A DNA stretch of 21,218 bases. Origin: CAVPGH01 sp046726955. Its GTDB lineage: Bacteria; Acidobacteriota; Vicinamibacteria; Fen-336. The stretch lies in assembly GCA_046726955.1 (NCBI GenBank), contig JBKPBQ010000198.1, positions 1-21,218 of the forward strand. Reading direction: 5' to 3'. The translations under genes were made by a program, and so were the position numbers. The notes under the pieces were generated by a model, which was given only the letters and a program-made list of their open reading frames with translations, was not told the origin of the DNA and ran no database searches. This document shows, one piece after another, positions 14,632 to 21,218 of this stretch. Within the stretch, counting starts at the first letter, position 1. Each line of letters begins with the position of its first letter.

Positions 14632-14646
14632 TGAAAGCCATTTTCA
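14632..14646 (-). promoter_or_regulatory. Fur-box-like palindrome upstream of feoB
   Basis: On the minus strand the 15-mer TGAAAATGGCTTTCA has exact TGAAA/TTTCA arms and matches 10 of 14 positions of the 7-1-7 Fur consensus TGATAAT-N-ATTATCA. It lies 16-30 bases before the feoB ATG, where a bound repressor would block transcription or initiation. It is an AT-rich island in GC-rich DNA. A DtxR- or MntR-type regulator could also read such a site. Confidence 0.45.
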
Positions 14647-14797
14647 TCATGTCTGGCTCGAGCAACGGCCATGCCGTCACGAGGGCGAAAGCCAGGCCTT
14701 GCCGGCCAAGCGGTTCGTGCCCCCCACGCGCCGGGCTCCGCGCACATCGTGCGCCGTCTGGACCGGCCGCGCAGTTCCTGCGTTCGGCCCTTGAGAC
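14647..14797. other. Gene-free part of the feoB/malic enzyme spacer
   Basis: This part of the 375-bp spacer between the divergent feoB and malic enzyme genes has no credible gene. Short frames cross it but have Arg/Pro-rich translations with no ribosome binding site. The promoters of both genes should lie in the spacer, but I cannot fix convincing -35/-10 pairs. Confidence 0.4.
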
Positions 14798-14817
14798 AAA
14801 CGGTCCATTGGCCGTTT
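14798..14817. promoter_or_regulatory. 20-bp inverted repeat, possible operator
   Basis: AAACGG (14798-14803) and CCGTTT (14812-14817) are exact inverted copies around an 8-base spacer TCCATTGG that is itself partly symmetric. It lies between the Fur-like site and the 80-bp element and could be an operator for the malic enzyme operon. The regulator is unknown. Confidence 0.3.
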
Positions 14818-14842
14818 CGCGCGGTGAAAGCAGATTGCGAGA

Positions 14843-14922
14843 AGCAGGGTGCTGAAGAAGCAGCCTTCGACAGCCGCGCGCGTCGACGCGCGCCGCGTGA
14901 GGATACTCTTCAGCACCCTGCT
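14843..14922. repeat. 80-bp nested inverted-repeat element with perfect 16-bp ends
   Basis: The ends AGCAGGGTGCTGAAGA (14843-14858) and TCTTCAGCACCCTGCT (14907-14922) are perfect inverted copies. The 48-bp interior carries a perfect 18-bp palindrome GCGCGCGTCGACGCGCGC (14876-14893). There is no coding potential. The form, terminal inverted repeats around a short GC-rich core, suggests a miniature transposable element or a strong leader stem-loop in front of malic enzyme, 69 bp downstream. No clear target-site duplication is visible on the flanks. Confidence 0.6.
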
Positions 14923-14991
14923 AAGAGCGGTGCGCCGTCGCGACGGGTGCGTCCGTCCGGCCCGGACCGGTCCTTGCACGAGGGGTCTGTC

Positions 14992-16782
14992 ATGAGCTTC
15001 GACATCAGGATCGATTCGGCGACCGGCCAGCGCTACATGGTGGTGCACGCGAAGGGCCGCGCCCTCCTTCTCGACCCCGCCACCAACAAGGGGACCGCCT
15101 TCACCGAGCGCGAGCGGGACGAGCTCGACCTCCACGGCCTCGTTCCTCCCGCCGTCTGCACGATCCAGCAGCAGCTCGAGCGCACCTACGAGAGCTTCCG
15201 GGCCAAGCCGAGCGACCTCGAGAGGTTCATCTACCTGACCGCGCTCCACGATCGCAACGAGACGCTCTTCTACCGACTGCTGCTCGAGCACATCGACGAG
15301 ATGATGCCCGTCGTCTACACGCCCGTGGTGGGCGAGGCCTGCCAGAGGTTCTCGCACATCTACAGGCGGGGCCGCGGCCTCTACGTCTCTTACGAGCAGC
15401 GCGACAAGATCGAGCAGATCCTCCGCGCGGCGGCGATCGCGGATCCCTCGGTGATCGTGGTGACGGACGGCGAACGCATCCTCGGCCTGGGCGACCAGGG
15501 CGCGGGCGGCATGGGAATCCCCATCGGCAAGCTCTCCCTCTACACGCTCTGCGCGGGAGTCTCGCCGTACACCACGATCCCCATTACGCTCGACGTGGGG
15601 ACGGACAACGAGGAGCGACTGGCCGATCCCGTCTACGTGGGCGAGCGTCACCGGCGCGTGCGCGGCCCGGAGTACCAGCAGTTCGTGGACTCCTTCGTGG
15701 CGGCGGTCCGCAGGGTCTTCCCCCGCGTCGTGCTCCAGTGGGAGGACTTCCTCAAGGAGAACGCCCTCTACCAGCTCGCGCGCTTCCGCGACCAGCTCTG
15801 CACGTTCAACGACGACATCCAGGGGACGGCCGCGGTGGTCGTGGCCGGGCTGTGGGCGGCGCTGCGCATCACGGGCGGCCGCATGCGCGACCAGCGGGTC
15901 GTGTTCGCGGGCGCGGGCGCTTCCGCGCAGGGCATCGCGGAGCTCGTCGTCTCCGCCCTCTGCGAGGACGGCCTGGGCCGCGAGGAGGCTGTCCGCCGCA
16001 TCTGGACGACGGACAGCCACGGCCTCGTGACCCAGGGCCGGCCCGGCCTCGAGTCGTTCAAGGCTGCCTACGCGCGTGGCGTGGACGAGGTCGCGACGTA
16101 CGCGGCGAAGGACCGCGGGCACGTCACGCTCCTCGAGACGGTGGAGAACGCCCGCCCCACCGTCCTCATCGGCACCTCGGCGACTCCCGGCATCTTCGAC
16201 GAGCCGGTGCTGCGCGCGATGGGCCGCCTCCACGAGCGCCCGATCGTCTTCCCGCTCTCCAACCCGACGTCCCGGAGCGAGTGCACCCCCGAGGACGCGC
16301 TCCGCGTCACCGGAGGCCGGGCGATCGTGGCCACGGGCAGCCCCTTCGCGCCCGTCTCGCTCGACGGCCAGCGTCATCGCATCGGCCAGTGCAACAACTC
16401 GTTCGTCTTCCCGGGCGTGGGCCTCGGCCTCGCCGTGAGCCGCGCCCGCCACGTGTCGAACGGGATGTTCCTCGAGGCGGCGCGCGCCCTCGCCGCCCAG
16501 GTCACCGAGGCCGATCTCGCGGAGGGTGCCGTCTATCCACAGCTCCAGACGATCCGCGACTGCTCCAAAGCCGTGGCCTGCGCGACGATCCGGCGCGCCG
16601 TGGAGGAGGGGCACGCGGACCCCGACGTGCTCGAGCACCTCGAGAAGAGGGTCGCGCGGGCGATGTGGTATCCGGAGTACCTCCCGATGCGCTACGAGCC
16701 GTCGTCCGCGGCCCCGCCTCGGGAGTTCGATCGACGGGCGGAGCCCGCTGGCGTCGCCCCCGCCGGGGACGGACGGAGATAG
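14992..16782 (+). CDS. maeA: NAD-type malic enzyme (oxaloacetate-decarboxylating malate dehydrogenase)
   Basis: The 596-residue protein is a large-subunit malic enzyme like E. coli MaeA (565 residues). Active-site Tyr109 lies in VVYTPVVGEAC and Lys180 in GIPIGKLSLY. Metal ligands are Glu251-Asp252 (LQWEDF) and Asp275 (FNDDIQGTAAV). A dinucleotide-binding GAGASAQGIAEL follows near 307. It converts malate to pyruvate and CO2 with NAD(P) reduction; NAD preference is assumed from the eukaryotic/MaeA-like length, not seen. The frame is open upstream to 14671, but only from ATG 14992 is there family similarity, and GAGGGG seven bases before that ATG supports it. The C-terminus has a nonconserved Ala/Pro/Arg tail. 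The aconitase-family gene starts two bases after its stop. Confidence 0.95.
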   Translation: MSFDIRIDSATGQRYMVVHAKGRALLLDPATNKGTAFTERERDELDLHGLVPPAVCTIQQQLERTYESFRAKPSDLERFIYLTALHDRNETLFYRLLLEHIDEMMPVVYTPVVGEACQRFSHIYRRGRGLYVSYEQRDKIEQILRAAAIADPSVIVVTDGERILGLGDQGAGGMGIPIGKLSLYTLCAGVSPYTTIPITLDVGTDNEERLADPVYVGERHRRVRGPEYQQFVDSFVAAVRRVFPRVVLQWEDFLKENALYQLARFRDQLCTFNDDIQGTAAVVVAGLWAALRITGGRMRDQRVVFAGAGASAQGIAELVVSALCEDGLGREEAVRRIWTTDSHGLVTQGRPGLESFKAAYARGVDEVATYAAKDRGHVTLLETVENARPTVLIGTSATPGIFDEPVLRAMGRLHERPIVFPLSNPTSRSECTPEDALRVTGGRAIVATGSPFAPVSLDGQRHRIGQCNNSFVFPGVGLGLAVSRARHVSNGMFLEAARALAAQVTEADLAEGAVYPQLQTIRDCSKAVACATIRRAVEEGHADPDVLEHLEKRVARAMWYPEYLPMRYEPSSAAPPREFDRRAEPAGVAPAGDGRR

Positions 16783-16784
16783 CC

Positions 16785-18074
16785 ATGCCCATGACCGTCG
16801 CGGAGAAGATCCTCGCCCGGGCCAGCGGACGCTCCGAGGTCCGCGCCGGAGAGGTCGTGGAGCCGCGGGTGGACGTGGCGCTCTCCCACGAGAACGCTGC
16901 GCTCGTCATCGGGCTCTTCCAACGGGTCTTCGAGGGCACGGGACGCCGGCCGGTGGTCTGGGACGCTTCGAAGATCGTCATCGTCTTCGACCACCGCGCG
17001 CCCGCCGAGTCCTCCAAGACCGCGACCGACCAGCGGAAGGTGCGGGAGTTCGTGACCGCCCAGGGAATCCAGCGCTTCCACGACATCCGCGGAGACGTGG
17101 GCGGCATCTGCCACCAGGTGCTGCCGGAGAACGGCTACGTCCGGCCGGGTGCGGTCGTCGTGGGAACGGACTTCCACACCACGAGCCACGGCGCGCTCGG
17201 CAGCTTCGCGATCAACGTCGGCGCCGCGGAGATGGCGACGGTGTGGGCGCTCGGCAAGGCCCTCGATGTCGAGGTTCCCCCCACCATCCGGGTGGAAGTG
17301 GCCGGCCGTCTCCGTCCGCACGTGGGAGCAAAGGACCTCATCCTGCAGATCGGGGGACGGCTCGGCGCCGACGGCGCCGGCGGCCGGGTGATCGAGTTCC
17401 ACGGGCCCGCGATCCGGGAGATGTCCATCGCCGGCCGTCTCGTGCTCTGCAACGTGGCGGCCGAAGCCGGGGCGACCTCCGCGATCGTTCCTGCCGACGA
17501 GGAGACTGTTCGCTACTTGCGCGGAGAGGCTGGGGTGACGGATCCCATCCTTCCCGTCCTTCCCGATCCGGACGCCGTCTACGAGAGGCAGTTCACGATC
17601 GACGCCACGACGCTCGGCCCGCTCGTCGCCTGCCCTCACGCCGTGGACAACGTCCAGCCGGTGGAGGCGGTGGAGGGCACGAGGGTGCACCAGGTCGTGA
17701 TCGGGTCCTGCACGAACGGCCGCCTCGAGGACATCGCCGCCGCCGTGCGCATCGTCAGGGGCCGGCAGGTGGCGCCCGGCACGCGGCTGCTCGTCTTTCC
17801 CGCGTCGTCTCGCATCTTCCGTCAGGCCCTCGAGCGCGGCTACATCGCACAGCTCATGCGGGCGGGAGCGGTGGTGATGAACTCGGGCTGCGGCTGCTGC
17901 CTGGGCCTCCACGAGGGGACGCTCGGCGACGGAGAGGTCGCCCTCAGCACGACGAACCGGAACTTCAGGGGGCGGATGGGAAACCCGAACTCCGAGATCT
18001 ATCTCTGCTCGCCGGAGGTCGCGGCGGCGTCGGCGGTGAGCGGCTTCATCAGCGACCCGCGACGCGTGGCCTGA
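16785..18074 (+). CDS. Aconitase/3-isopropylmalate dehydratase large-subunit family protein
   Basis: The 429-residue protein matches the LeuC/HacA-type large subunit in length and layout. It has an N-terminal VDVALSHENAA region, His70 in FDHRAP, the GTDFHTTSHGALGSF block (127-141), and [4Fe-4S] ligands C309 (IGSCTNGR) and C369/C372 in NSGCGCCLG. Such proteins form the Fe-S half of an isopropylmalate, homoaconitate, citrate or dimethylmalate hydro-lyase and need a small swivel subunit that sets specificity. No small subunit is encoded here. The Ser of the usual DSHT active-site motif is Phe (D129-F130-H131). It begins two bases after malic enzyme and 15 bp before korA, so an aconitase-like step feeding 2-oxoglutarate formation is possible, but the substrate is open. 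GGAG seven bases upstream supports the ATG. Confidence 0.88.
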   Translation: MPMTVAEKILARASGRSEVRAGEVVEPRVDVALSHENAALVIGLFQRVFEGTGRRPVVWDASKIVIVFDHRAPAESSKTATDQRKVREFVTAQGIQRFHDIRGDVGGICHQVLPENGYVRPGAVVVGTDFHTTSHGALGSFAINVGAAEMATVWALGKALDVEVPPTIRVEVAGRLRPHVGAKDLILQIGGRLGADGAGGRVIEFHGPAIREMSIAGRLVLCNVAAEAGATSAIVPADEETVRYLRGEAGVTDPILPVLPDPDAVYERQFTIDATTLGPLVACPHAVDNVQPVEAVEGTRVHQVVIGSCTNGRLEDIAAAVRIVRGRQVAPGTRLLVFPASSRIFRQALERGYIAQLMRAGAVVMNSGCGCCLGLHEGTLGDGEVALSTTNRNFRGRMGNPNSEIYLCSPEVAAASAVSGFISDPRRVA

Positions 18075-18089
18075 ACGGAGGGAGCCTCG

Positions 18090-19880
18090 ATGCGCCACGA
18101 CCGGATCGTCGGGATGGCGGGAGCGGGAGGCGACGGCGTCGTCTCCGCCGGGGAGTCGCTCATCGGGGCCGCCGCCGAGGAGGGCTACCACGCCATCCTC
18201 ACCAAGAGCTTCGGCTCGCAGATCCGCGGAGGCGAATCGTCCTGCCGCCTGCGTTTGTCCGCGGAGCGCCTCACGAGCCCGGCGGGTGTCCTCGACCTCG
18301 CGGTGGCCTTCAACTGGGACGACTTCCTGAAGTTCGGGGCCGAGCTTCCCGTGGGTGGCCGCACGGTCGTGGTCTACGAGAGCGCGACCGGCGTCGCTCC
18401 CGATCGCCTGCCGCTCCCCGGCGTGCGGCCGTCGGAGGCGGTGGCCGTGCCGTTCGCGGAGATGGCGCGCCGCGCGGCGGGGACGGACCGGGCCAAGAAC
18501 GCGGTGGCGCTCGGCCTCCTCTCGGGCTGGCTGGGCTTCGCCCAGGAGACGATCCGCGCGCGCCTGCGCCGGAAGCTCGCGAAGAAAGGGCCGGAGGTCG
18601 CGGAAGGCAACGACCGCGCGTTCGCCGCCGGCCTCGAGCTCGCGATGTCGCGTCCGCTCGCCGCGCTCGAGCCGATGCCTCCCCGCCGGGGACCGCGAGG
18701 AGCGAAGCTGCTCGCCGACGGCAACGAGATGTGCGCGGCGGCTGCGCTCTTCGCGGGCTGCCGGTTCTTCGGCGGCTACCCGATCACTCCGTCCTCCGAG
18801 ATCATGCAGTTCCTCGCCCGCGAGATGTGGAAGTACGGAGGGACTGTGCTCCAGGCGGAGGACGAGATCGCGGGCATCGGGGCCGCGGTGGGCGCCTCGT
18901 TCGCCGGCGTCAAGTCGATGACCGCGACCTCGGGGCCAGGGATGTCCCTCAAGACCGAGATGCTCGGCCTCGCCACGATCGCGGAGCTGCCCCTCGTGTG
19001 CGTCAACGTGCAGCGGGGCGGCCCGTCGACCGGCCTTCCCACCAAGAGCGAGCAGGCCGACCTCTTCCAGGCCGTCTTCTCCGGCCACGGCGACGTCGTG
19101 CGTCCCGTCATCGCCCCGGTCTCCGTGGCCGACACGTTCGCCGCGACTGTCCACGCCTTCAACGTCGCCGAGGAGTTCCAGACGCCGGTCGTGCTCCTCT
19201 CCGACCAGGAGATCGCCCAGCGGAAGGAGACGGTGGATCCGATCGACACGCAGTCGTTCGTGCTCGTGGAGAGGCGCGCGCCCACACAAGCCGAGCTGCA
19301 GGACTACGCGCGCTTCCGGGCCACGGACTCGGGCGTGAGCCCGATCAGCCGGCCGGGGATGGCCGGCGGCAACTATCTCGCCTCGGGGATCGAGCACAAC
19401 GAGCGCGGGGCTCCCACGGCGAGCGGCGAAATCCACGCGCGGATGAGCGAGAAGCGGGCTCGCAAGCTCTCTCCCCTCGCGGCCCGCCGCGAGCTCTTCG
19501 AGGTCGAAGGCGACCCCTCCGCTCCCCTGGCGCTCGTCGCGTGGGGCAGCGTCGCGGGCGTGGCGCGGGAGGCACTCGCCCTCGCGCGCGGCGAGGGTGT
19601 GGACGTCAAGCTCCTCGTGCCGCGGCTCCTCTACCCGGTGGCGGAAGAGGTCTACCGGGAGTTCCTCGAGACGGTGCAGGCGGGGCTCGTGGTCGAGCAG
19701 TCGCACCAGGGCCAGCTCTTCCGGCTGCTGCGCATGTTCGTGGACCTTCCCCGGGGCGTCGCCTCCTTCGCGCGGAGCGGCGCCAATCCCTTCACGCCCG
19801 CCGAGGTGGTGGAGCGGCTCCGGACCAAGGCTCTCGAGCTTCAGCGCCGACGCGAAGTCGAGCTGCAGCCGCAGGAATGA
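18090..19880 (+). CDS. korA: 2-oxoacid:ferredoxin oxidoreductase, fused gamma-alpha subunit
   Basis: The 596-residue protein joins a gamma domain (about 1-195, starting GMAGAGGDGVVSAGE and including SFGSQIRGGES) to the alpha subunit (about 205-596), which has GGYPITPSSEIM (228-239), QAEDEIAGIGAAVGAS (255-270), TSGPGMSLK and RGGPSTGLPTKSEQADL (309-325). This arrangement is typical of KorA of 2-oxoglutarate:ferredoxin oxidoreductase. With KorB it oxidises a 2-oxoacid, probably 2-oxoglutarate, with CoA to an acyl-CoA, CO2 and reduced ferredoxin, or works in reverse. A branched-chain 2-oxoacid substrate cannot be excluded. A strong GGAGGGA lies before ATG 18090. The korB start follows or overlaps the stop. 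There is no separate ferredoxin-like delta subunit in the operon. Confidence 0.93.
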   Translation: MRHDRIVGMAGAGGDGVVSAGESLIGAAAEEGYHAILTKSFGSQIRGGESSCRLRLSAERLTSPAGVLDLAVAFNWDDFLKFGAELPVGGRTVVVYESATGVAPDRLPLPGVRPSEAVAVPFAEMARRAAGTDRAKNAVALGLLSGWLGFAQETIRARLRRKLAKKGPEVAEGNDRAFAAGLELAMSRPLAALEPMPPRRGPRGAKLLADGNEMCAAAALFAGCRFFGGYPITPSSEIMQFLAREMWKYGGTVLQAEDEIAGIGAAVGASFAGVKSMTATSGPGMSLKTEMLGLATIAELPLVCVNVQRGGPSTGLPTKSEQADLFQAVFSGHGDVVRPVIAPVSVADTFAATVHAFNVAEEFQTPVVLLSDQEIAQRKETVDPIDTQSFVLVERRAPTQAELQDYARFRATDSGVSPISRPGMAGGNYLASGIEHNERGAPTASGEIHARMSEKRARKLSPLAARRELFEVEGDPSAPLALVAWGSVAGVAREALALARGEGVDVKLLVPRLLYPVAEEVYREFLETVQAGLVVEQSHQGQLFRLLRMFVDLPRGVASFARSGANPFTPAEVVERLRTKALELQRRREVELQPQE

Positions 19881-19885
19881 GGAAC

Positions 19886-20767
19886 ATGGGACAGGAGACG
19901 GCGGCGACCGCGCCCTACCAGGCGAAGGAGTTCAAGAGCGACCTCAAGCCGATCTGGTGTCCCGGATGCGGCGACTACGGCGTCGTGCAGGCCGTCTACC
20001 GCGCGCTCGCCGCCATCGGCCGCCCGCCCCACGAGATCGCGTTCGTGTCCGGCATCGGCTGCTCGAGCCGCATCCCCGGCTATACCACCGCCTTCGGCTT
20101 CAACAGCGTGCACGGGCGGGCGCTGCCCATCGCCCAGGGGATCAAGCTTGCCGCTCCGGATCTGCTCGTGCTCGTGGCCGGCGGCGACGGGGACGGCTTC
20201 TCGATCGGGGGCGGGCACGTGGCCCACGCGGTGCGCCGCAACCTGGACCTCACGTACATCGTGATGGACAACCAGGTCTACGGACTCACGAAGGGCCAGC
20301 TCTCGCCGACCTCTCCGCTCGGCTCGCGGACGGTCTCATCGCCCCTCGGCAGCGTCGAGGCGCCGGTGAACCCGCTCCTCTACGTGCTCGGCTACGGCGC
20401 CGGGTTCGTGGCCCAGGGCACGCCCGCGGACATGGCGGGGCTCGCGGACGTGATCGAGCAGGGGATCCGCTACCCCGGGTTCGCCTTCGTGAACGTGCAG
20501 TCGCCGTGCGTCACGTACGGCCAGCCCGAGCAGCAGCTCAAGGCGCTGAAGCAGACCATGCGGAGCCTGCGCGACCTCGGCCACGACGAGACCGACCGGC
20601 TGCGCGCGATGGCGCTGGCTCAGGAGTACGGAGAGCGCCTCTACACGGGTGTCTTCTACCGCGAGGCCCCGCGCGCCACGTACGAGGCACGCCTGCGCGA
20701 GACCCGCCAGGCGAGGACCGCCGACGTGCTGCCTCGGGAACGGATCCTGGAGATTTTCCGCCCTTAG
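19886..20767 (+). CDS. korB: 2-oxoacid:ferredoxin oxidoreductase, beta subunit
   Basis: The 293-residue protein is the thiamine-diphosphate-binding beta subunit. It has WCPGCGDYG (C25 and C28), C59 in SGIGCSSR and C208 in VQSPCVTYG, the four likely [4Fe-4S] ligands, plus the diphosphate/Mg site GDGDGFSIGGGH (100-111) and DNQVYGLTKGQ (128-138). It carries out decarboxylation and electron transfer with KorA. An in-frame ATG at 19877 overlaps the korA stop as ATGA and would add three residues; ATG 19886 is chosen because AGGA lies nine bases upstream, whereas the first ATG has it directly adjacent. It is the last gene of the malic enzyme-aconitase-family-korA run, and its stop overlaps the opposite-strand hemerythrin gene by 4 bp. 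Confidence 0.94.
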   Translation: MGQETAATAPYQAKEFKSDLKPIWCPGCGDYGVVQAVYRALAAIGRPPHEIAFVSGIGCSSRIPGYTTAFGFNSVHGRALPIAQGIKLAAPDLLVLVAGGDGDGFSIGGGHVAHAVRRNLDLTYIVMDNQVYGLTKGQLSPTSPLGSRTVSSPLGSVEAPVNPLLYVLGYGAGFVAQGTPADMAGLADVIEQGIRYPGFAFVNVQSPCVTYGQPEQQLKALKQTMRSLRDLGHDETDRLRAMALAQEYGERLYTGVFYREAPRATYEARLRETRQARTADVLPRERILEIFRP

Positions 20768-21213
20768 TCGGGAGCCCCTCCGGTACTGTCCAGGGCTGCG
20801 AGCAGGAGCTCGTTCTCGCCGAGCTCGTGGCCCTTGATCTCCGCGAGGAGCGCGCGCACGGCCGCCGCCCAGCTCTCGGCTTCTCTCGCCGGAGCCCCCG
20901 TGGGAGGCAGGACGTCGCGGAGGTGATCGAGCTCTGCGAGGATCGCGGCGTGCTGGGCCTGGAGGCGCACGCAGGCCTCGGCGGTCTCGGGCGCGTTCCT
21001 CTCGATCTGGTCGAAAAGTCCCGCGTCCTCCTCGGACGCGAAGTGCCGCGCGAGCTCGTGCCGCAGCGCGACCACGCACGCCGCGACGACGCCGCGGGCT
21101 ACTTCGGGCCTCCTCGTGGTGCCTACGGTCGATTCGAGCGCGACGATCGCTTCGTGCATCCGGCGATGGTGGTCGAGGATCGAGTGCGTCATCGAGGCCA
21201 CGGTGGGACGCAT
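20764..21213 (-). CDS. Hemerythrin HHE-domain protein
   Basis: The 149-residue protein is all-helical with the hemerythrin ligand pattern: ILDHHRRMH at the start (His15/16/20), HELARHFASEED (His57 and Glu61), His88 and His97 in the third helix, and HELGENELLL (His129, Glu133) in the last. These bind a non-heme di-iron centre. Family members bind oxygen or iron, sense oxygen or handle nitric oxide; the role here is unclear. Placement beside an oxygen-sensitive ferredoxin oxidoreductase is noted, but the genes are on opposite strands. The ATG at 21211-21213 is five bases from the window edge, so a start further upstream cannot be ruled out; a second in-frame ATG at 21192 (MTHSILDHH) is an equally likely start. 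Confidence 0.82.
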   Translation of the reverse strand: MRPTVASMTHSILDHHRRMHEAIVALESTVGTTRRPEVARGVVAACVVALRHELARHFASEEDAGLFDQIERNAPETAEACVRLQAQHAAILAELDHLRDVLPPTGAPAREAESWAAAVRALLAEIKGHELGENELLLAALDSTGGAPD

Positions 21214-21218
21214 GTCGC

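Noticed and set aside
14671..14991. In-frame N-terminal extension of malic enzyme
   Set aside because: The translation is Arg/Pro-rich without family similarity, crosses the 80-bp inverted-repeat element, and a good ribosome binding site precedes ATG 14992.
16692..19706. Very long open frame on the minus strand opposite the aconitase-family and korA genes
   Set aside because: High-GC codon bias leaves antisense frames open. Its translation is Arg/His/Asp-rich with no domain, and the opposite strand has well-supported genes.

Overview
The window is a gene-dense, high-GC bacterial chromosomal segment (about 70% G+C by eye) with no tRNA, rRNA, CRISPR, phage or transposase gene that I can see. 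Many products carry signal peptides, and there are periplasmic-type enzymes such as MsrA/MsrB, a CxxCH di-heme protein and an exported GH3 enzyme, which points to a diderm bacterium. The DUF1572/DinB-like protein, the gamma-alpha fused KorA and the exported MsrA/MsrB pair would fit an uncultured Acidobacteriota-like lineage. That placement is a guess from gene content, not something the sequence proves.

Layout from left to right. (1) 56-2373, plus strand: an SGNH-fold hydrolase with an unusual GASN nucleophile block, a 35-residue single-helix membrane peptide, a four-helix membrane protein, and a secreted protein of unknown family behind its own strong ribosome binding site. (2) 2513-4408, plus: a GNAT acetyltransferase whose stop overlaps the start of a ModA-like periplasmic binding protein, then a DUF1572/DinB-like protein. 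(3) 4401-9206, minus: msrA-msrB (ATGA overlap), then a BadF-type N-acetylglucosamine kinase, a secreted protein of unknown function and an exported NagZ-like GH3 enzyme, closely packed. This reads as an envelope repair and amino-sugar salvage block. (4) 9321-10820, plus: a secreted serine beta-lactamase-like hydrolase, ending at a perfect 11-bp hairpin shared with the convergent di-heme gene. (5) 10922-14616, minus: feoB, then feoA fused to an N-terminal zinc ribbon (GTGA overlap), then a di-heme oxidoreductase. This looks like an iron module. It has a Fur-box-like palindrome just upstream of feoB and a CRP/FNR-family palindrome spaced like a class II activator site in front of the di-heme gene. 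(6) 14992-20767, plus: malic enzyme, an aconitase/LeuC-family large subunit without a small subunit, and korA-korB (2-oxoacid:ferredoxin oxidoreductase), tightly packed. This is a central-carbon operon joining malate, a (de)hydratase step and 2-oxoglutarate-type oxidation. (7) 20764-21213, minus: a hemerythrin-domain protein overlapping the korB stop by 4 bp.

The only gene-free stretch above 300 bp is 14617-14991, between feoB and malic enzyme. It holds the Fur-like palindrome, a second 20-bp inverted repeat, and an 80-bp nested inverted-repeat element with perfect 16-bp ends. The points most worth following up are the aconitase-family protein in which the usual DSHT active-site Ser is Phe (with no small subunit nearby), the predicted regulator sites of the iron module, and the 80-bp element.
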